Made by a program: the position numbers and the translations under genes
Part shown: positions 15,057 through 23,279 of the stretch, one piece after another
Numbering within the stretch: position 1 is the stretch's first letter
Layout of the letters: every line of letters begins with the position of its first letter
The notes under the pieces: generated by a model
Databases searched by the model: none
What the model was told of the DNA's origin: nothing
Seen by the model: only the letters and a program-made list of their open reading frames with translations
Assembly: GCA_034926225.1 (NCBI GenBank)
Contig: JAYFRF010000004.1
Location: 1-64,000 of the forward strand
Length of the DNA stretch: 64,000 bases
DNA from: JAAZKA01 sp034926225
GTDB taxonomy: Bacteria; Bacillota; Clostridia; Oscillospirales; QAMX01
Reading direction: 5' to 3'

Positions 15057-15914
15057 ATGAGTATTGAAGTAAGGAACATTACGAAGCGGTTCGGAAAGAC
15101 CTGTGCGCTCGATGGTATCAGCTGTACGTTTGGCGAGAACCGGATATACGGACTTTTGGGGAATAACGGCGCGGGGAAAACGACGCTGTTAAACGTCATC
15201 ACGAACCGTCTGTACGCGGATAACGGGGAAGTCACAGTGGACGGCGCGGATGTACGCGACCGGGACGCAGCTTTGGGGAAAATCTTCTACATGGGAGAGC
15301 CGAACCTGTATCCGGATGATATGCGGGTGGAGAGAGCGCTCCGGACGACGGCTCTGTTTTACCCGGAATTCGACATGGAATATGCGGGTCAGCTTGCGGA
15401 AAAGTTCAAGCTCAACACAAAGAAGAAAATCACGTCGCTGTCGACAGGGTATGCGTCGATCTTCCGGCTGATTACGGCTTTGTCTACGGGGGCTAAGTAT
15501 CTGCTGCTGGATGAGCCGGTGCTGGGACTGGACGCACCGAACCGGGATTTGTTTTATCGGGTGCTGCTGGAGCGCTATAACGAGAAGCCCGCGACAATCG
15601 TGCTGTCGACGCATCTGATCGGCGAGGTCGCGCCGCTGCTGTCGCATGTGGTCATCATCCATGACGGACATATCCTGCGGGATGCGGAGGCCGATACGCT
15701 GCTCGAGTCCGGGTATACGGTGACAGGGCCTGCCGGGAAGGTGGATGCGTACCTTGCGGGACACAAGGTGCTGTCTTCCAACACGGTCGGCGGAATCAAG
15801 ACGGCGTGTATCGACGGCAAAGCGGAGCAGTTACCGGAAGGGTTGGAAGTCGGCGCGTTAAATTTGCAGGATTATTTCATCAGTCTGATGAATGGAGAGG
15901 GGAATCGGGCATGA
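15057..15914 (+). CDS. ABC transporter ATP-binding protein
   Basis: A 285-residue protein. Walker A GNNGAGKT (residues 35-42), Walker B LLLDEP with catalytic Glu (148-154), and H-loop His186 (LSTHLIGE). The ABC signature is degenerate (LSTGY at 128-132 instead of LSGGQ) and the Q-loop position reads MGEPN. This is common in the YtrB/BcrA-like export class tied to GntR regulators. It pairs with the membrane protein that starts in the 4-nt overlap. Substrate unknown; export of a peptide or cell-envelope antibiotic is the usual role. Confidence 0.9.
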   Translation: MSIEVRNITKRFGKTCALDGISCTFGENRIYGLLGNNGAGKTTLLNVITNRLYADNGEVTVDGADVRDRDAALGKIFYMGEPNLYPDDMRVERALRTTALFYPEFDMEYAGQLAEKFKLNTKKKITSLSTGYASIFRLITALSTGAKYLLLDEPVLGLDAPNRDLFYRVLLERYNEKPATIVLSTHLIGEVAPLLSHVVIIHDGHILRDAEADTLLESGYTVTGPAGKVDAYLAGHKVLSSNTVGGIKTACIDGKAEQLPEGLEVGALNLQDYFISLMNGEGNRA

Positions 15915-16651
15915 GCAGAGGGATAACGGCTGCTATCAAGTATCGTTTTCGGGATAGTCTGCGTGCGGTCCGTGTATATGGTGCCATTGTTCTGGGACTT
16001 GCGATACTGACATGGCTGATAACGCTGTTTGATTTTCATATTTACATCAATGGGGTGCATAGCAACGGCGCCGGCGGTTTTCAATTCGGGGCACTAATTT
16101 TCGTGTTTGTCGCCGGTATCTGCACGGTTCGGGAAGATCTGAGGCTGTTTTTGCAGAACGGCATGGGCAGAAAAACACTATTTTATACAGAGCTTTTCAA
16201 TGCGGCGCTGCTCGCGGTATCGGGCGCGTTGATCTCCTTTGTGACGGATCTGATCTTCTTCATTCCGGGCTGGGCGGATCCTTACGACACGGGTTACTCG
16301 GCATTCCGGGAGAATTTCGCGAGCGCGTCTTACTTCCAAAGCTATGCGATCCTGCTTGCGGGACTGATGCTGGCGGTGGCGCTCGGCATGTTCATTTCAA
16401 TGTCGTTCTACCGCATGAATAAAGCGTGGACGATCATCACGGCGGTCGGCGTGCCGCTGGTTGTCATGAACGGAATCGGATCGCTCGGTGTACTGGTGGT
16501 AAGAAAATACAGCGGGATCATGAAAATACTGAAAACTATACTGGAAATGCCTATGCTGTGTGCCGCGGCGCTGCTCGTGATAGCGGTGATACTGCTGATT
16601 TTCGACTGGCTGCTGATGCGGAGAGCGCCGGTAAAGGTAGCGGGCAAATAA
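15911..16651 (+). CDS. ABC transporter permease subunit
   Basis: A 246-residue protein with about six membrane helices. ATG at 15911 overlaps the ATPase stop (ATGA) and follows GGAGAGGGG. It shows no extracytoplasmic domain. It is the membrane partner of the preceding ATPase. No similarity more specific than ABC-2-type permeases is evident. The 3' end abuts the convergent HD-domain gene with a 4-nt gap. Confidence 0.8.
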   Translation: MSRGITAAIKYRFRDSLRAVRVYGAIVLGLAILTWLITLFDFHIYINGVHSNGAGGFQFGALIFVFVAGICTVREDLRLFLQNGMGRKTLFYTELFNAALLAVSGALISFVTDLIFFIPGWADPYDTGYSAFRENFASASYFQSYAILLAGLMLAVALGMFISMSFYRMNKAWTIITAVGVPLVVMNGIGSLGVLVVRKYSGIMKILKTILEMPMLCAAALLVIAVILLIFDWLLMRRAPVKVAGK

Positions 16652-16655
16652 AGCA

Positions 16656-17249
16656 TCAATCGGGAATAAGCTGCCCCCGCTCGACGGCGTTTCGGAGATT
16701 TTCCTCCACAAACTCGCCGAGCGCGGGTGAAATAGTACACACGATGGCCATCCGGCGGCGCACCTGGGACAGACGGACCTTACCGAGTCTCCAGGTGTGG
16801 CCGTCGGTGGCTATGTTATTGAGAAAGGGCTGCAAACGGTCGCAGGCATTGGCAAAACGCGCGTCGGGGGTCTCCATCGCGTCAAATTCCTCCCAGAGCG
16901 CGCGGTAATACACACCCTGATCGGACGGCAGCATGGCATAGAGCCGGTCGGCGGCTTCCCGTTCACGGGCTTCCTTCGAGGTATATCCCGCTTCATCGTA
17001 GGCGAAGGTATCTCCGGCATAAATTTCGATCAGGTCATGGACAAGCGCCATCGTGAGGACGCGGGGGAGGCTGACGCTGTCCGGGGCGTATTCGAAAAGC
17101 ACCGACGCGCACATGGCTAGGTGCCAGGAATGCTCGGCGTCGTTTTCACGGCGGGAACGGTCGCACAGGAGGGTCTGACGGAGAATGTTCTTCATGCGGT
17201 CGATCTCGGTTAGGAACGCTAGCTGAAGCGATAAACGATTATTTTCCAA
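16656..17249 (-). CDS. HD-domain hydrolase (YfbR-like nucleotidase family)
   Basis: About 197 residues. HD-superfamily metal ligands are visible: H in AEHSWHLA, HD in LVHDLIE, and a downstream D in ANACDRLQPF. The order resembles YfbR/5'-deoxynucleotidases and related HD proteins. TTG at 17249 is preferred because AAAGG stands 9 nt upstream and the resulting N-terminus (MENNRLSLQLAFL) looks like the family. An ATG at 17258 overlapping the previous stop is the alternative. Likely dNMP or related phosphate hydrolysis in the cytosol. Co-transcribed with the HAD gene. Confidence 0.82.
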   Translation of the reverse strand: MENNRLSLQLAFLTEIDRMKNILRQTLLCDRSRRENDAEHSWHLAMCASVLFEYAPDSVSLPRVLTMALVHDLIEIYAGDTFAYDEAGYTSKEAREREAADRLYAMLPSDQGVYYRALWEEFDAMETPDARFANACDRLQPFLNNIATDGHTWRLGKVRLSQVRRRMAIVCTISPALGEFVEENLRNAVERGQLIPD

Positions 17250-17254
17250 AAAAA

Positions 17255-17896
17255 TCATCCTTTCAAAATCATTTCGGCGGCTGCCGGGATATCCCGTACC
17301 ACCGGAAAGCCGCACGGTATCAGCGCATCCGCGCACTGATGTCCGCCTTCGACGAGGATACAGTCAAGGAGGGCGGCGCGGGCGACGTCGGCATCGTGGA
17401 CGGTATCGCCGATGAGGACGGCGGACGCGTCTGGGTGACGGCCGCGCCAGTCGAGGGCAAGATGTTCCTTCGAATCCGCATGAATGCCGCCGAGCGCGAG
17501 AATTTCATCGAAGGTATCGGCGAGGCTCAGAAAACCGAGCTGGACGCGCAGCGTATCGATCTGGGACGCAGACAGTACAGTTTGGACGATGCCGGCGTCG
17601 GCAAACGCACGAATGGCGGCGGGTACGCCGTCACGGACAGACGCGTTTTGCATGTGAGCGGTATAGAGCGCGTACCACTCCTGCCCGACGGCCTCGAAGG
17701 TTTCGCGCGCGAAAGTCAGCCCCGCGCGGACATAGTAATCGCGCACCGGGAAGCCGAAAATCGCGCGGTAAGCGTCTGCGTTTTGCAGGAGCGGCAGCCC
17801 CCGCCGCGCAAGCACGACGTTTTCACAATAGACGGCAACGTCAACATCATCGTAGAGCGTGCCGTTGAAATCCCAGAGGACATGGGTGTATTTCAT
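17255..17896 (-). CDS. HAD-superfamily hydrolase (phosphoglycolate phosphatase-like)
   Basis: A 213-residue protein. ATG at 17896 follows AGGAG; the frame stays open upstream but without a ribosome binding site. Motif I is WDFNGTLYDD, so the second Asp of DxD is Asn. Motif II is in VLSAS and motif IV is GDTVHDADVA. An alpha-helical cap lies between motifs I and II as in PGP-type phosphatases. The Asn variant occurs in a subset of HAD proteins, so activity is not excluded. Operon with the HD hydrolase. Confidence 0.85.
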   Translation of the reverse strand: MKYTHVLWDFNGTLYDDVDVAVYCENVVLARRGLPLLQNADAYRAIFGFPVRDYYVRAGLTFARETFEAVGQEWYALYTAHMQNASVRDGVPAAIRAFADAGIVQTVLSASQIDTLRVQLGFLSLADTFDEILALGGIHADSKEHLALDWRGRHPDASAVLIGDTVHDADVARAALLDCILVEGGHQCADALIPCGFPVVRDIPAAAEMILKG

Positions 17897-17936
17897 CAGC
17901 GGAAATCTCCTGTCGGGAACAGTAAAAGATAGTAAT

Positions 17937-17965
17937 ATCATAGCACATACAAGAAAATATTGCAA
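17937..17965 (-). promoter_or_regulatory. Promoter of the HAD-HD operon
   Basis: Minus strand TTGCAA (17965-17960), 17 nt, TATGAT (17942-17937) with extended -10 TGc. It diverges from the SRP RNA promoter. Confidence 0.7.
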
Positions 17966-18072
17966 GAAACAATCAATAACCACAAGGTATACCGCTTCCA
18001 ATCCGCCTGTGAGCCTTCCATACCGGATACGGACGATTGGGAAGGTGAGACAAAATTTAATGGGTTTACCTC

Positions 18073-18101
18073 TTGCAAAGATCCGCCGTATGGTGTATAA
18101 T
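18073..18101 (+). promoter_or_regulatory. Promoter of the SRP RNA (and probably dnaX)
   Basis: TTGCAA (18073-18078), 17 nt, TATAAT (18096-18101). The mature SRP RNA begins about 55 nt past the expected start site, implying 5' processing. Confidence 0.75.
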
Positions 18102-18163
18102 AAATAAGTATCCATAGACCGGCGCGTTTAGGGACGCTTTTCCACTGTAGTAGGGAAAGCCGC

Positions 18164-18474
18164 TCGGCGTTTGCGCTGGCCGCACTAACCGGGGAGTTAG
18201 CGGTGCCCTGCGGTGAAAGCCGTTCCTGCAATCCGCTATAGCAGGGGTGAGATACGAAACTCGAGGGCCTTTACGTTGCAGAGTACGGCCTTTTCGCGAG
18301 GTATTGTGAGTTGGTCCTATTGGGCGTACGCGCTGTGAACCATGTCAGGCGGGGAACCGAGCAGCATTAAGCGGTTTGCGTTGCGTGCCGTAGGGCGCCG
18401 GCTTATAGCCAAACGGATTGGTACGCCTGTGACCGCGGTTCAAAGGGCGTTGTGCGGCCGTCGCAAGCGCCGTG
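18164..18474 (+). ncRNA. ffs: Signal recognition particle RNA, large Firmicutes type
   Basis: The Alu domain is recognised by GGGGAGTTAGCGGTGCCCTG and CCTGCAATCCGCTATAGCAGGGG. The universally conserved apical hairpin reads GAACCATGTCAGGCGGGGAA with GAGCAGCATTAAG opposite, the Ffh-binding region. The 5' arm GGCG.TTGCG..GGCCGCAC (from 18166) pairs with GTGCGGCCGTCGCAAGCGC (ending 18470) as the terminal stem. The size of about 310 nt is slightly larger than Bacillus scRNA (~270 nt). The position just before dnaX is the Bacillus arrangement. The ends are approximate. Confidence 0.95.
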
Positions 18475-18498
18475 CTTATTTTTTGTTAAGGTGAGGAC

Positions 18499-20097
18499 AT
18501 GTATCAGGCATTATATCGGCAATATCGCCCGGCACGGTTTGACGCCGTGTACGGACAGGAGCATGTGACGAGGGTTTTGCAAAACCAGCTTATACGGGGA
18601 CTGCTGGGGCATGCGTACCTCTTTACGGGTACGCGCGGCACCGGCAAGACCACCTGCGCGAAAATTCTCGCGCGGGCGGTGAACTGTGAGCGGCCTGCGG
18701 AGGGAAATCCCTGCAACGAGTGCGCGTCCTGCCGGTCGATTCTGTCGGGGGCGGCGCTGGACGTCACGGAGTTGGACGCGGCGTCGAATAACGGCGTGGA
18801 CAACATCCGCCAGCTTCTTTCCGAGGCGGCTTATCCGCCGGTTGCGCTCAAAAAACGAGTTTATATCATTGATGAAGTACACATGCTGTCCATCGGCGCC
18901 TTCAACGCTCTTTTAAAGACGCTCGAGGAGCCACCGGAGCATGTGCTTTTTATTCTGGCGACAACGGAGCTGCACAAGATCCCCGCGACGATCCTGTCCC
19001 GCTGTCAGCGCTTCGATTTCAGGCGCGTGGACGCGGCGGTGATCGCGGCCAATCTGCGTGCGATTGCGGACGACGCCGGGATCGCAATCACGGATGATGC
19101 GCTCGCTTTCATCGCGCGGCTCGGCGACGGGTCGGTGCGCGACGCGCAGTCGCTTTTGGAACGGTGCCGGGCGGCGGCGGGCGACGCACAGTCGCCGCGG
19201 CAGCTGGATACCGCCGCGGTGACGGAAGCGCTGGGGATCGCAGGGACGGACGCGTCGATGGCATTGGCGGAAGCGCTGGTACAAAGCGATGTCGGCGCGG
19301 CGCTGCGGGAGCTGGATGCCCGGGCAAGAGAGGGGCGCGATATGCGCGCCGTGCTGGAGGAGCTTGCGGCGGTACTGCGGGATGCGCTGATCTGGCAGTG
19401 CGCGGGGGATGAGGATCTGCTGCGCGCCGGGTGCGAGATCGGCAGGCTGCGTTCGCTTGCGGCGTCGATGTCACCGGGACGCGCGGCGGAGATGATCGCG
19501 GCGATACAGGATGCGCAGAGCCGGATGCAGCGGGCGACCTCGGGGCGTATGGAAGCGGAAATGGCGCTGATACGGGCGGCGGCGGTTCCAGGAAGCGCGG
19601 CGGCAGGCATGCCGAGCGGCGGGGAGAACACTGCGGCGGCGGATACGGTGCTGCAAAGACTTGCCGCGTTGGAAGCGATGGTCAAAAACGCGCCTGTAAA
19701 GGCAGTAAAAGAAGAAAAAAAGACGGCTGCCGAAGGAATTCCGACAGCGGAGCCGGTACGGGAAAAGCCGGAGGAACAAGGACCGGCGCTTCAGGACAAG
19801 CTGCCGAGGGCGCTGGAGGAAAAGCTGGGGCGCGAGGTTATGACGGAGCTTGGGCCTTTAAAATCCGCGTTTTTCAGCGCGATGCCGCTCTACTGGGACG
19901 GAAAAACACTGTCGGCCATCCATGACGAGGTGTCGAAGAATCTGATCACGTACGCCGAGGTGCCGGGGCTGGAGAAGGCGGTGCGAAAGGTGCTCGGAGA
20001 CGGCGCAAAGCTTGCGTTCCGCGACCGGCCGCCGGAAAAGGATGATGCGTCGGCGGGATTTGACGAAATTATGAAGGAATGGAACGGGAAGGCATGA
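18499..20097 (+). CDS. dnaX: DNA polymerase III subunits gamma and tau
   Basis: A 532-residue protein. Clamp-loader AAA+ ATPase with Walker A GTRGTGKT (44-51), zinc-binding Cys63, Cys72, Cys75 and Cys78, Walker B IIDEVH (123-128), and a sensor-1/SRC region (LATTELHKIPATILSRCQ). An Ala-rich linker and a ~120-residue C-terminal domain follow. AGGTGAGG precedes the ATG, 24 nt after the SRP RNA, so both may share a promoter. The stop overlaps the start of recR. The usual intervening gene ybaB/ebfC is absent. No slippery A-run for a shorter gamma form was noticed. Confidence 0.96.
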   Translation: MYQALYRQYRPARFDAVYGQEHVTRVLQNQLIRGLLGHAYLFTGTRGTGKTTCAKILARAVNCERPAEGNPCNECASCRSILSGAALDVTELDAASNNGVDNIRQLLSEAAYPPVALKKRVYIIDEVHMLSIGAFNALLKTLEEPPEHVLFILATTELHKIPATILSRCQRFDFRRVDAAVIAANLRAIADDAGIAITDDALAFIARLGDGSVRDAQSLLERCRAAAGDAQSPRQLDTAAVTEALGIAGTDASMALAEALVQSDVGAALRELDARAREGRDMRAVLEELAAVLRDALIWQCAGDEDLLRAGCEIGRLRSLAASMSPGRAAEMIAAIQDAQSRMQRATSGRMEAEMALIRAAAVPGSAAAGMPSGGENTAAADTVLQRLAALEAMVKNAPVKAVKEEKKTAAEGIPTAEPVREKPEEQGPALQDKLPRALEEKLGREVMTELGPLKSAFFSAMPLYWDGKTLSAIHDEVSKNLITYAEVPGLEKAVRKVLGDGAKLAFRDRPPEKDDASAGFDEIMKEWNGKA

Positions 20098-20699
20098 AAG
20101 AATTTGCGGCGCCGGTGGAACGGCTTGCGGAACACTTTCAGAAAATGCCGGGTATCGGCTTAAAATCCGCGCAAAAGCTTGCCTTCTACGTCGTATCGAT
20201 GCCGGAAGAACAGGCGCGGGACTTCGCGGATGCAATACTGTCGGCGTCAGCATCTGTCAAACGCTGCACGGTTTGCCAGAATCTGACGGATGGCGAGCGA
20301 TGCTCGATTTGCGCCGACGAGACGCGGGATGAGGACGTAATATGCGTCGTCTCCGACCCGCGGGATGTGGCGGCGTTCGAACGCACAAGAGAATATCATG
20401 GGCTGTACCATGTGTTGCATGGCGTACTCTCTCCGCTCGCGCATATTGGGCCGGATGATCTGACAGTAAAAGCTCTTGTGGAGCGCGTCGGAAAGACGGA
20501 TGTCCGGGAGATCATTATGGCGACGAATCCAGACACGGAGGGGGAGGCGACAGCGGTATATCTGTCACGCTTGCTGCGTCCGTTCGGGGTGAAGATTACG
20601 CGCATTGCATACGGTGTCCCCGTCGGCGGGCATCTGGAATTTGCCGATGAGGTGACGCTGTCGCACGCGCTTGACGGAAGACAGGAAATGACCATCTAG
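20094..20699 (+). CDS. recR: Recombination mediator protein RecR
   Basis: A 201-residue protein. N-terminal helix-hairpin-helix (MPGIGLKSAQKLAFYV), Cys4 zinc finger (CTVCQNLTDGERCSIC), then a Toprim domain (VICVVSDPRDVAAFE) and conserved NPDTEGEATAVYL. It loads RecA at gaps with RecF/RecO. ATG at 20094 overlaps the dnaX stop by 4 nt. Confidence 0.97.
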   Translation: MKEFAAPVERLAEHFQKMPGIGLKSAQKLAFYVVSMPEEQARDFADAILSASASVKRCTVCQNLTDGERCSICADETRDEDVICVVSDPRDVAAFERTREYHGLYHVLHGVLSPLAHIGPDDLTVKALVERVGKTDVREIIMATNPDTEGEATAVYLSRLLRPFGVKITRIAYGVPVGGHLEFADEVTLSHALDGRQEMTI

Positions 20700-20732
20700 T
20701 GTTAGGTTTATAATATATAGGGAGGGTATACC

Positions 20733-22736
20733 ATGTCCAGCTTAACCTTTTTTAAGAAGAACATGCCAGTCACCCGCTTAAACGGCGAATCAAGTTTGCC
20801 GCCTTTGAGCGAATTGTCCGTCCGTGCCGGGCGTACCGTTGACCGTACCCAGCTAGACGAGGACGACGAGCTCTTCACCGACTACGGGAACCCCTATTCC
20901 ACGTACCCTTACCGCAATCAGAACATGTACTCCCGCGAGCTTTGCGACGACGGGCTGGAGGTGGCGGTCCTCGAAAATGCCTATCTCCGCGCGGAGTTTA
21001 CGCCGTCCGTCGGCGGCAAACTTTGGTCGCTCTATGACAAGGTCGCAGGCCGTGAGCTGCTGTTTAACAACCCCGTCATGCGTCCCGGCAACCTTGCCTC
21101 CCGCAACGCGTGGACGTCCGGCGGCGTCGAATGGAACTGCGGTCCGCGCGGACATCATCCGCACACTTGCTCATGGCTGCACACCGCCGTGACTAAGCTC
21201 GACGACGGTACGCCGGTACTGCGGATGTACCAGTTTGAGCGGCTGCACGCGGCGACCTACCAGATGGATTTTTTCCTCCCCGACGATTCGAAAGTGCTTT
21301 TCTGCCGTATGCGTATTGTAAACGACAACCGGTATACGATTCCGATGTACTGGTGGTCGAATATCGCTGTGCCGGAGACGAAGGGCGGACGCGTTGTGAT
21401 GGACACCGACGTTACCTATACGAATAAAGGCGGCGGGCTGTCGAAGGTCGGCGTGCCGTTTGTCGACGGCGTGGATATCACCTATCCGATGAACAACCCG
21501 ACGGCGATCGACTTTTTCTGGAAGCTGCCACCGGAGGCGCGGCGCTATGAGTGCCAGCTTGGGCCGGACGGCTACGGACTGATTCAAACGTCGACGAAGC
21601 GTTTGAAGGGCCGCAAGCTGTTCGTCTGGGGACAGGGCCCCGGCGGCGAGCGCTGGCAGAACTTCCTGTCGGCGGACGACTGCGCGGGCAAGTACGTCGA
21701 AATCCAGGCGGGTCTTGGATGCACGCAGATGGAATGCCTGCCGATGCCGCCGAAGACCGCGTGGGAATGGCTCGAGGCATACGGCGCGATGCAGGCCGAA
21801 CCCGCGAAGGTGCATGGGGAATGGGACGGCGCGCGGGCGGAGGTCGGTGCACGGCTTGAGGAGATCGTCGCGGCGGAGAAGATGGAAGCGCTTTTAAACG
21901 ACACCCGTCCGATGGCGAAGTCGAAGGCTGAAAAGAAGATTTATAGCGGCGGCGGCTACGGCGCGCTGGAGAATCAGCGCCGCTCGGTCGATGGCGCTCC
22001 CGCGATCTGCCCGCACCTCGACTTCGGAGAAATTGAAGCAGAGCAGTCTGCGTGGGCGAGTCTGTTGGAGAATTCGACGTTCGGCGATCAGGATCCGAAC
22101 GCGGTGCCGGCGTCTTGGATGAATCAGCGCGAATGGGCGGAGCGCATCGAGGCGTCCGTGAAGGGCGCCGACATGTACAACTGGTACGCTTGGCTCCAGC
22201 TCGGTATGCTGCGTCTGTCGGAGATGAATATCCGCGACGCCAAGGAAGCGCTGGACCGTTCGATGACGCTTGCCCCGTCTGCGTGGGCGCTGTGGGGACT
22301 TGCGCAGGTGGAAGGGATCGAGGGACATAAGCGGGAGCGCGCGCTGATGGTGATGCGTGCGTCCTTGATGAAACCGGACGACCTGTCGCTTGCGAAGGAT
22401 GCCGTAAGAGTGTTGAATGCGGAAAAATGCTATCGGGAAGTGCTGCAATATGCACAGAAGCTTCCGGAGAGCGTTGCGCAAAACGAGCGCATCCGCTTAA
22501 ACATTGCGCAGGCCTGCGTGGAGATGGACGACCTCGCACGTGCGGAGGCGCTGCTCTACGCGGAGGGAGGCATCAGCGTGCCGGATATCCGCGAGGGGGA
22601 GGTCAGCGTGACGGAGCTTTGGTTCCGTATTGAGGAGAGAAAGGCTGCCCTCAAGGGACTACCCTTCGACCGCGAGACGGCCGAGCCGCCGGCGGCGCTG
22701 GATTTCCGTATGAATGCAAAGCGAAAGACAAAATAA
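20733..22736 (+). CDS. DUF5107 protein with C-terminal TPR-like repeats
   Basis: A 667-residue cytosolic protein, AGGGAGG upstream, no signal peptide. Residues ~65-350 match the DUF5107 pattern I recall: YLRAEFTPSVGGKLWSLYDK, RNAWTSGGVEWNCGPRGHHPHT and a His/Trp-rich core. This looks like a galactose-mutarotase-type beta-sandwich. Residues ~480-640 contain helical pairs resembling TPRs (MYNWYAWLQLGMLRLSEMN; APSAWALWGLAQVEGIEG). Family members in other bacteria often sit in sugar-utilisation loci. The exact reaction is unknown. It stands 33 nt after recR and ends in a strong terminator. Confidence 0.75.
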   Translation: MSSLTFFKKNMPVTRLNGESSLPPLSELSVRAGRTVDRTQLDEDDELFTDYGNPYSTYPYRNQNMYSRELCDDGLEVAVLENAYLRAEFTPSVGGKLWSLYDKVAGRELLFNNPVMRPGNLASRNAWTSGGVEWNCGPRGHHPHTCSWLHTAVTKLDDGTPVLRMYQFERLHAATYQMDFFLPDDSKVLFCRMRIVNDNRYTIPMYWWSNIAVPETKGGRVVMDTDVTYTNKGGGLSKVGVPFVDGVDITYPMNNPTAIDFFWKLPPEARRYECQLGPDGYGLIQTSTKRLKGRKLFVWGQGPGGERWQNFLSADDCAGKYVEIQAGLGCTQMECLPMPPKTAWEWLEAYGAMQAEPAKVHGEWDGARAEVGARLEEIVAAEKMEALLNDTRPMAKSKAEKKIYSGGGYGALENQRRSVDGAPAICPHLDFGEIEAEQSAWASLLENSTFGDQDPNAVPASWMNQREWAERIEASVKGADMYNWYAWLQLGMLRLSEMNIRDAKEALDRSMTLAPSAWALWGLAQVEGIEGHKRERALMVMRASLMKPDDLSLAKDAVRVLNAEKCYREVLQYAQKLPESVAQNERIRLNIAQACVEMDDLARAEALLYAEGGISVPDIREGEVSVTELWFRIEERKAALKGLPFDRETAEPPAALDFRMNAKRKTK

Positions 22737-22742
22737 GCGTAA

Positions 22743-22788
22743 AAAGCGGGGGCATGATCGGTTTGAAATCATGCCCCCGCTTTCTTTA
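22743..22788 (+). terminator. Terminator after the DUF5107 gene
   Basis: A 16-bp stem AAAGCGGGGGCATGAT/ATCATGCCCCCGCTTT with loop 22759-22767, followed by CTTTAA. Confidence 0.85.
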
Positions 22789-23016
22789 ACGAAACGGTCT
22801 TTGCATATGTCATGGACGCCCGAGCGGGGGAACCGAAACCACATGTGAGGAGGCTCCCGAAACACACTTCGGTTTCCGGCGGTTTATTTAGCTTTCCCTC
22901 TATCTTATGAAGGACTCCTATATGCTATAGATAAACGAAACCAACCGGAGGATTTTACGGCTGTAACAATGCATAAAATATAATATAAAAAATGCAGTAT
23001 TTTGTCGAAAATGTAC

Positions 23017-23045
23017 TTGACAAAAGAGACCGTTTCCTGTATCCT
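23017..23045 (+). promoter_or_regulatory. Promoter of the uracil permease leader
   Basis: TTGACA (23017-23022), 17 nt, TATCCT (23040-23045). It gives a leader of about 230 nt before the permease start. Confidence 0.7.
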
Positions 23046-23051
23046 TAACAA

Positions 23052-23205
23052 GGTTAAAACATCTTTAAGGCCGCACGGAAGTAGCCTGTGGGATTGTATA
23101 TTGCAAACGCACGCATCTGACGCAGGAAACAAATCCACGTGCGAGTTTTTTAGATGATCCGGCCGGAAAGAAGGTATTCTTTCCTGAGTCTCGGATTATT
23201 TTTTT
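23052..23205 (+). promoter_or_regulatory. Attenuator-like leader of the uracil permease gene
   Basis: The leader holds two terminator-like hairpins in series. The first is CGCACG/CGTGCG (23108-23143) followed by AGTTTTTTT. The second is GGAAAGAA/TTCTTTCC inside ATCCG/CGGAT (23157-23196) followed by TATTTTTTT. Upstream GTGGGATT can pair with AATCCAC inside the first hairpin, a possible antiterminator. I see no PyrR-type AGAGG loop and no recognised purine or xanthine riboswitch. Regulation by a nucleobase-related signal is inferred from the gene alone. Confidence 0.5.
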
Positions 23206-23279
23206 ATGCACGTGGGTACGCCAGTGGCCGCACAAGGGATGGGCGGTACTCCGAAAAACACATTTCAGGGAGGATTTAC

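Noticed and set aside
22789..23016. Possible small RNA between the DUF5107 terminator and the uracil permease promoter
   Set aside because: There are some short complementary segments (CCGAAACC/GGTTTCCGG) but no promoter or terminator pair to define a transcript.
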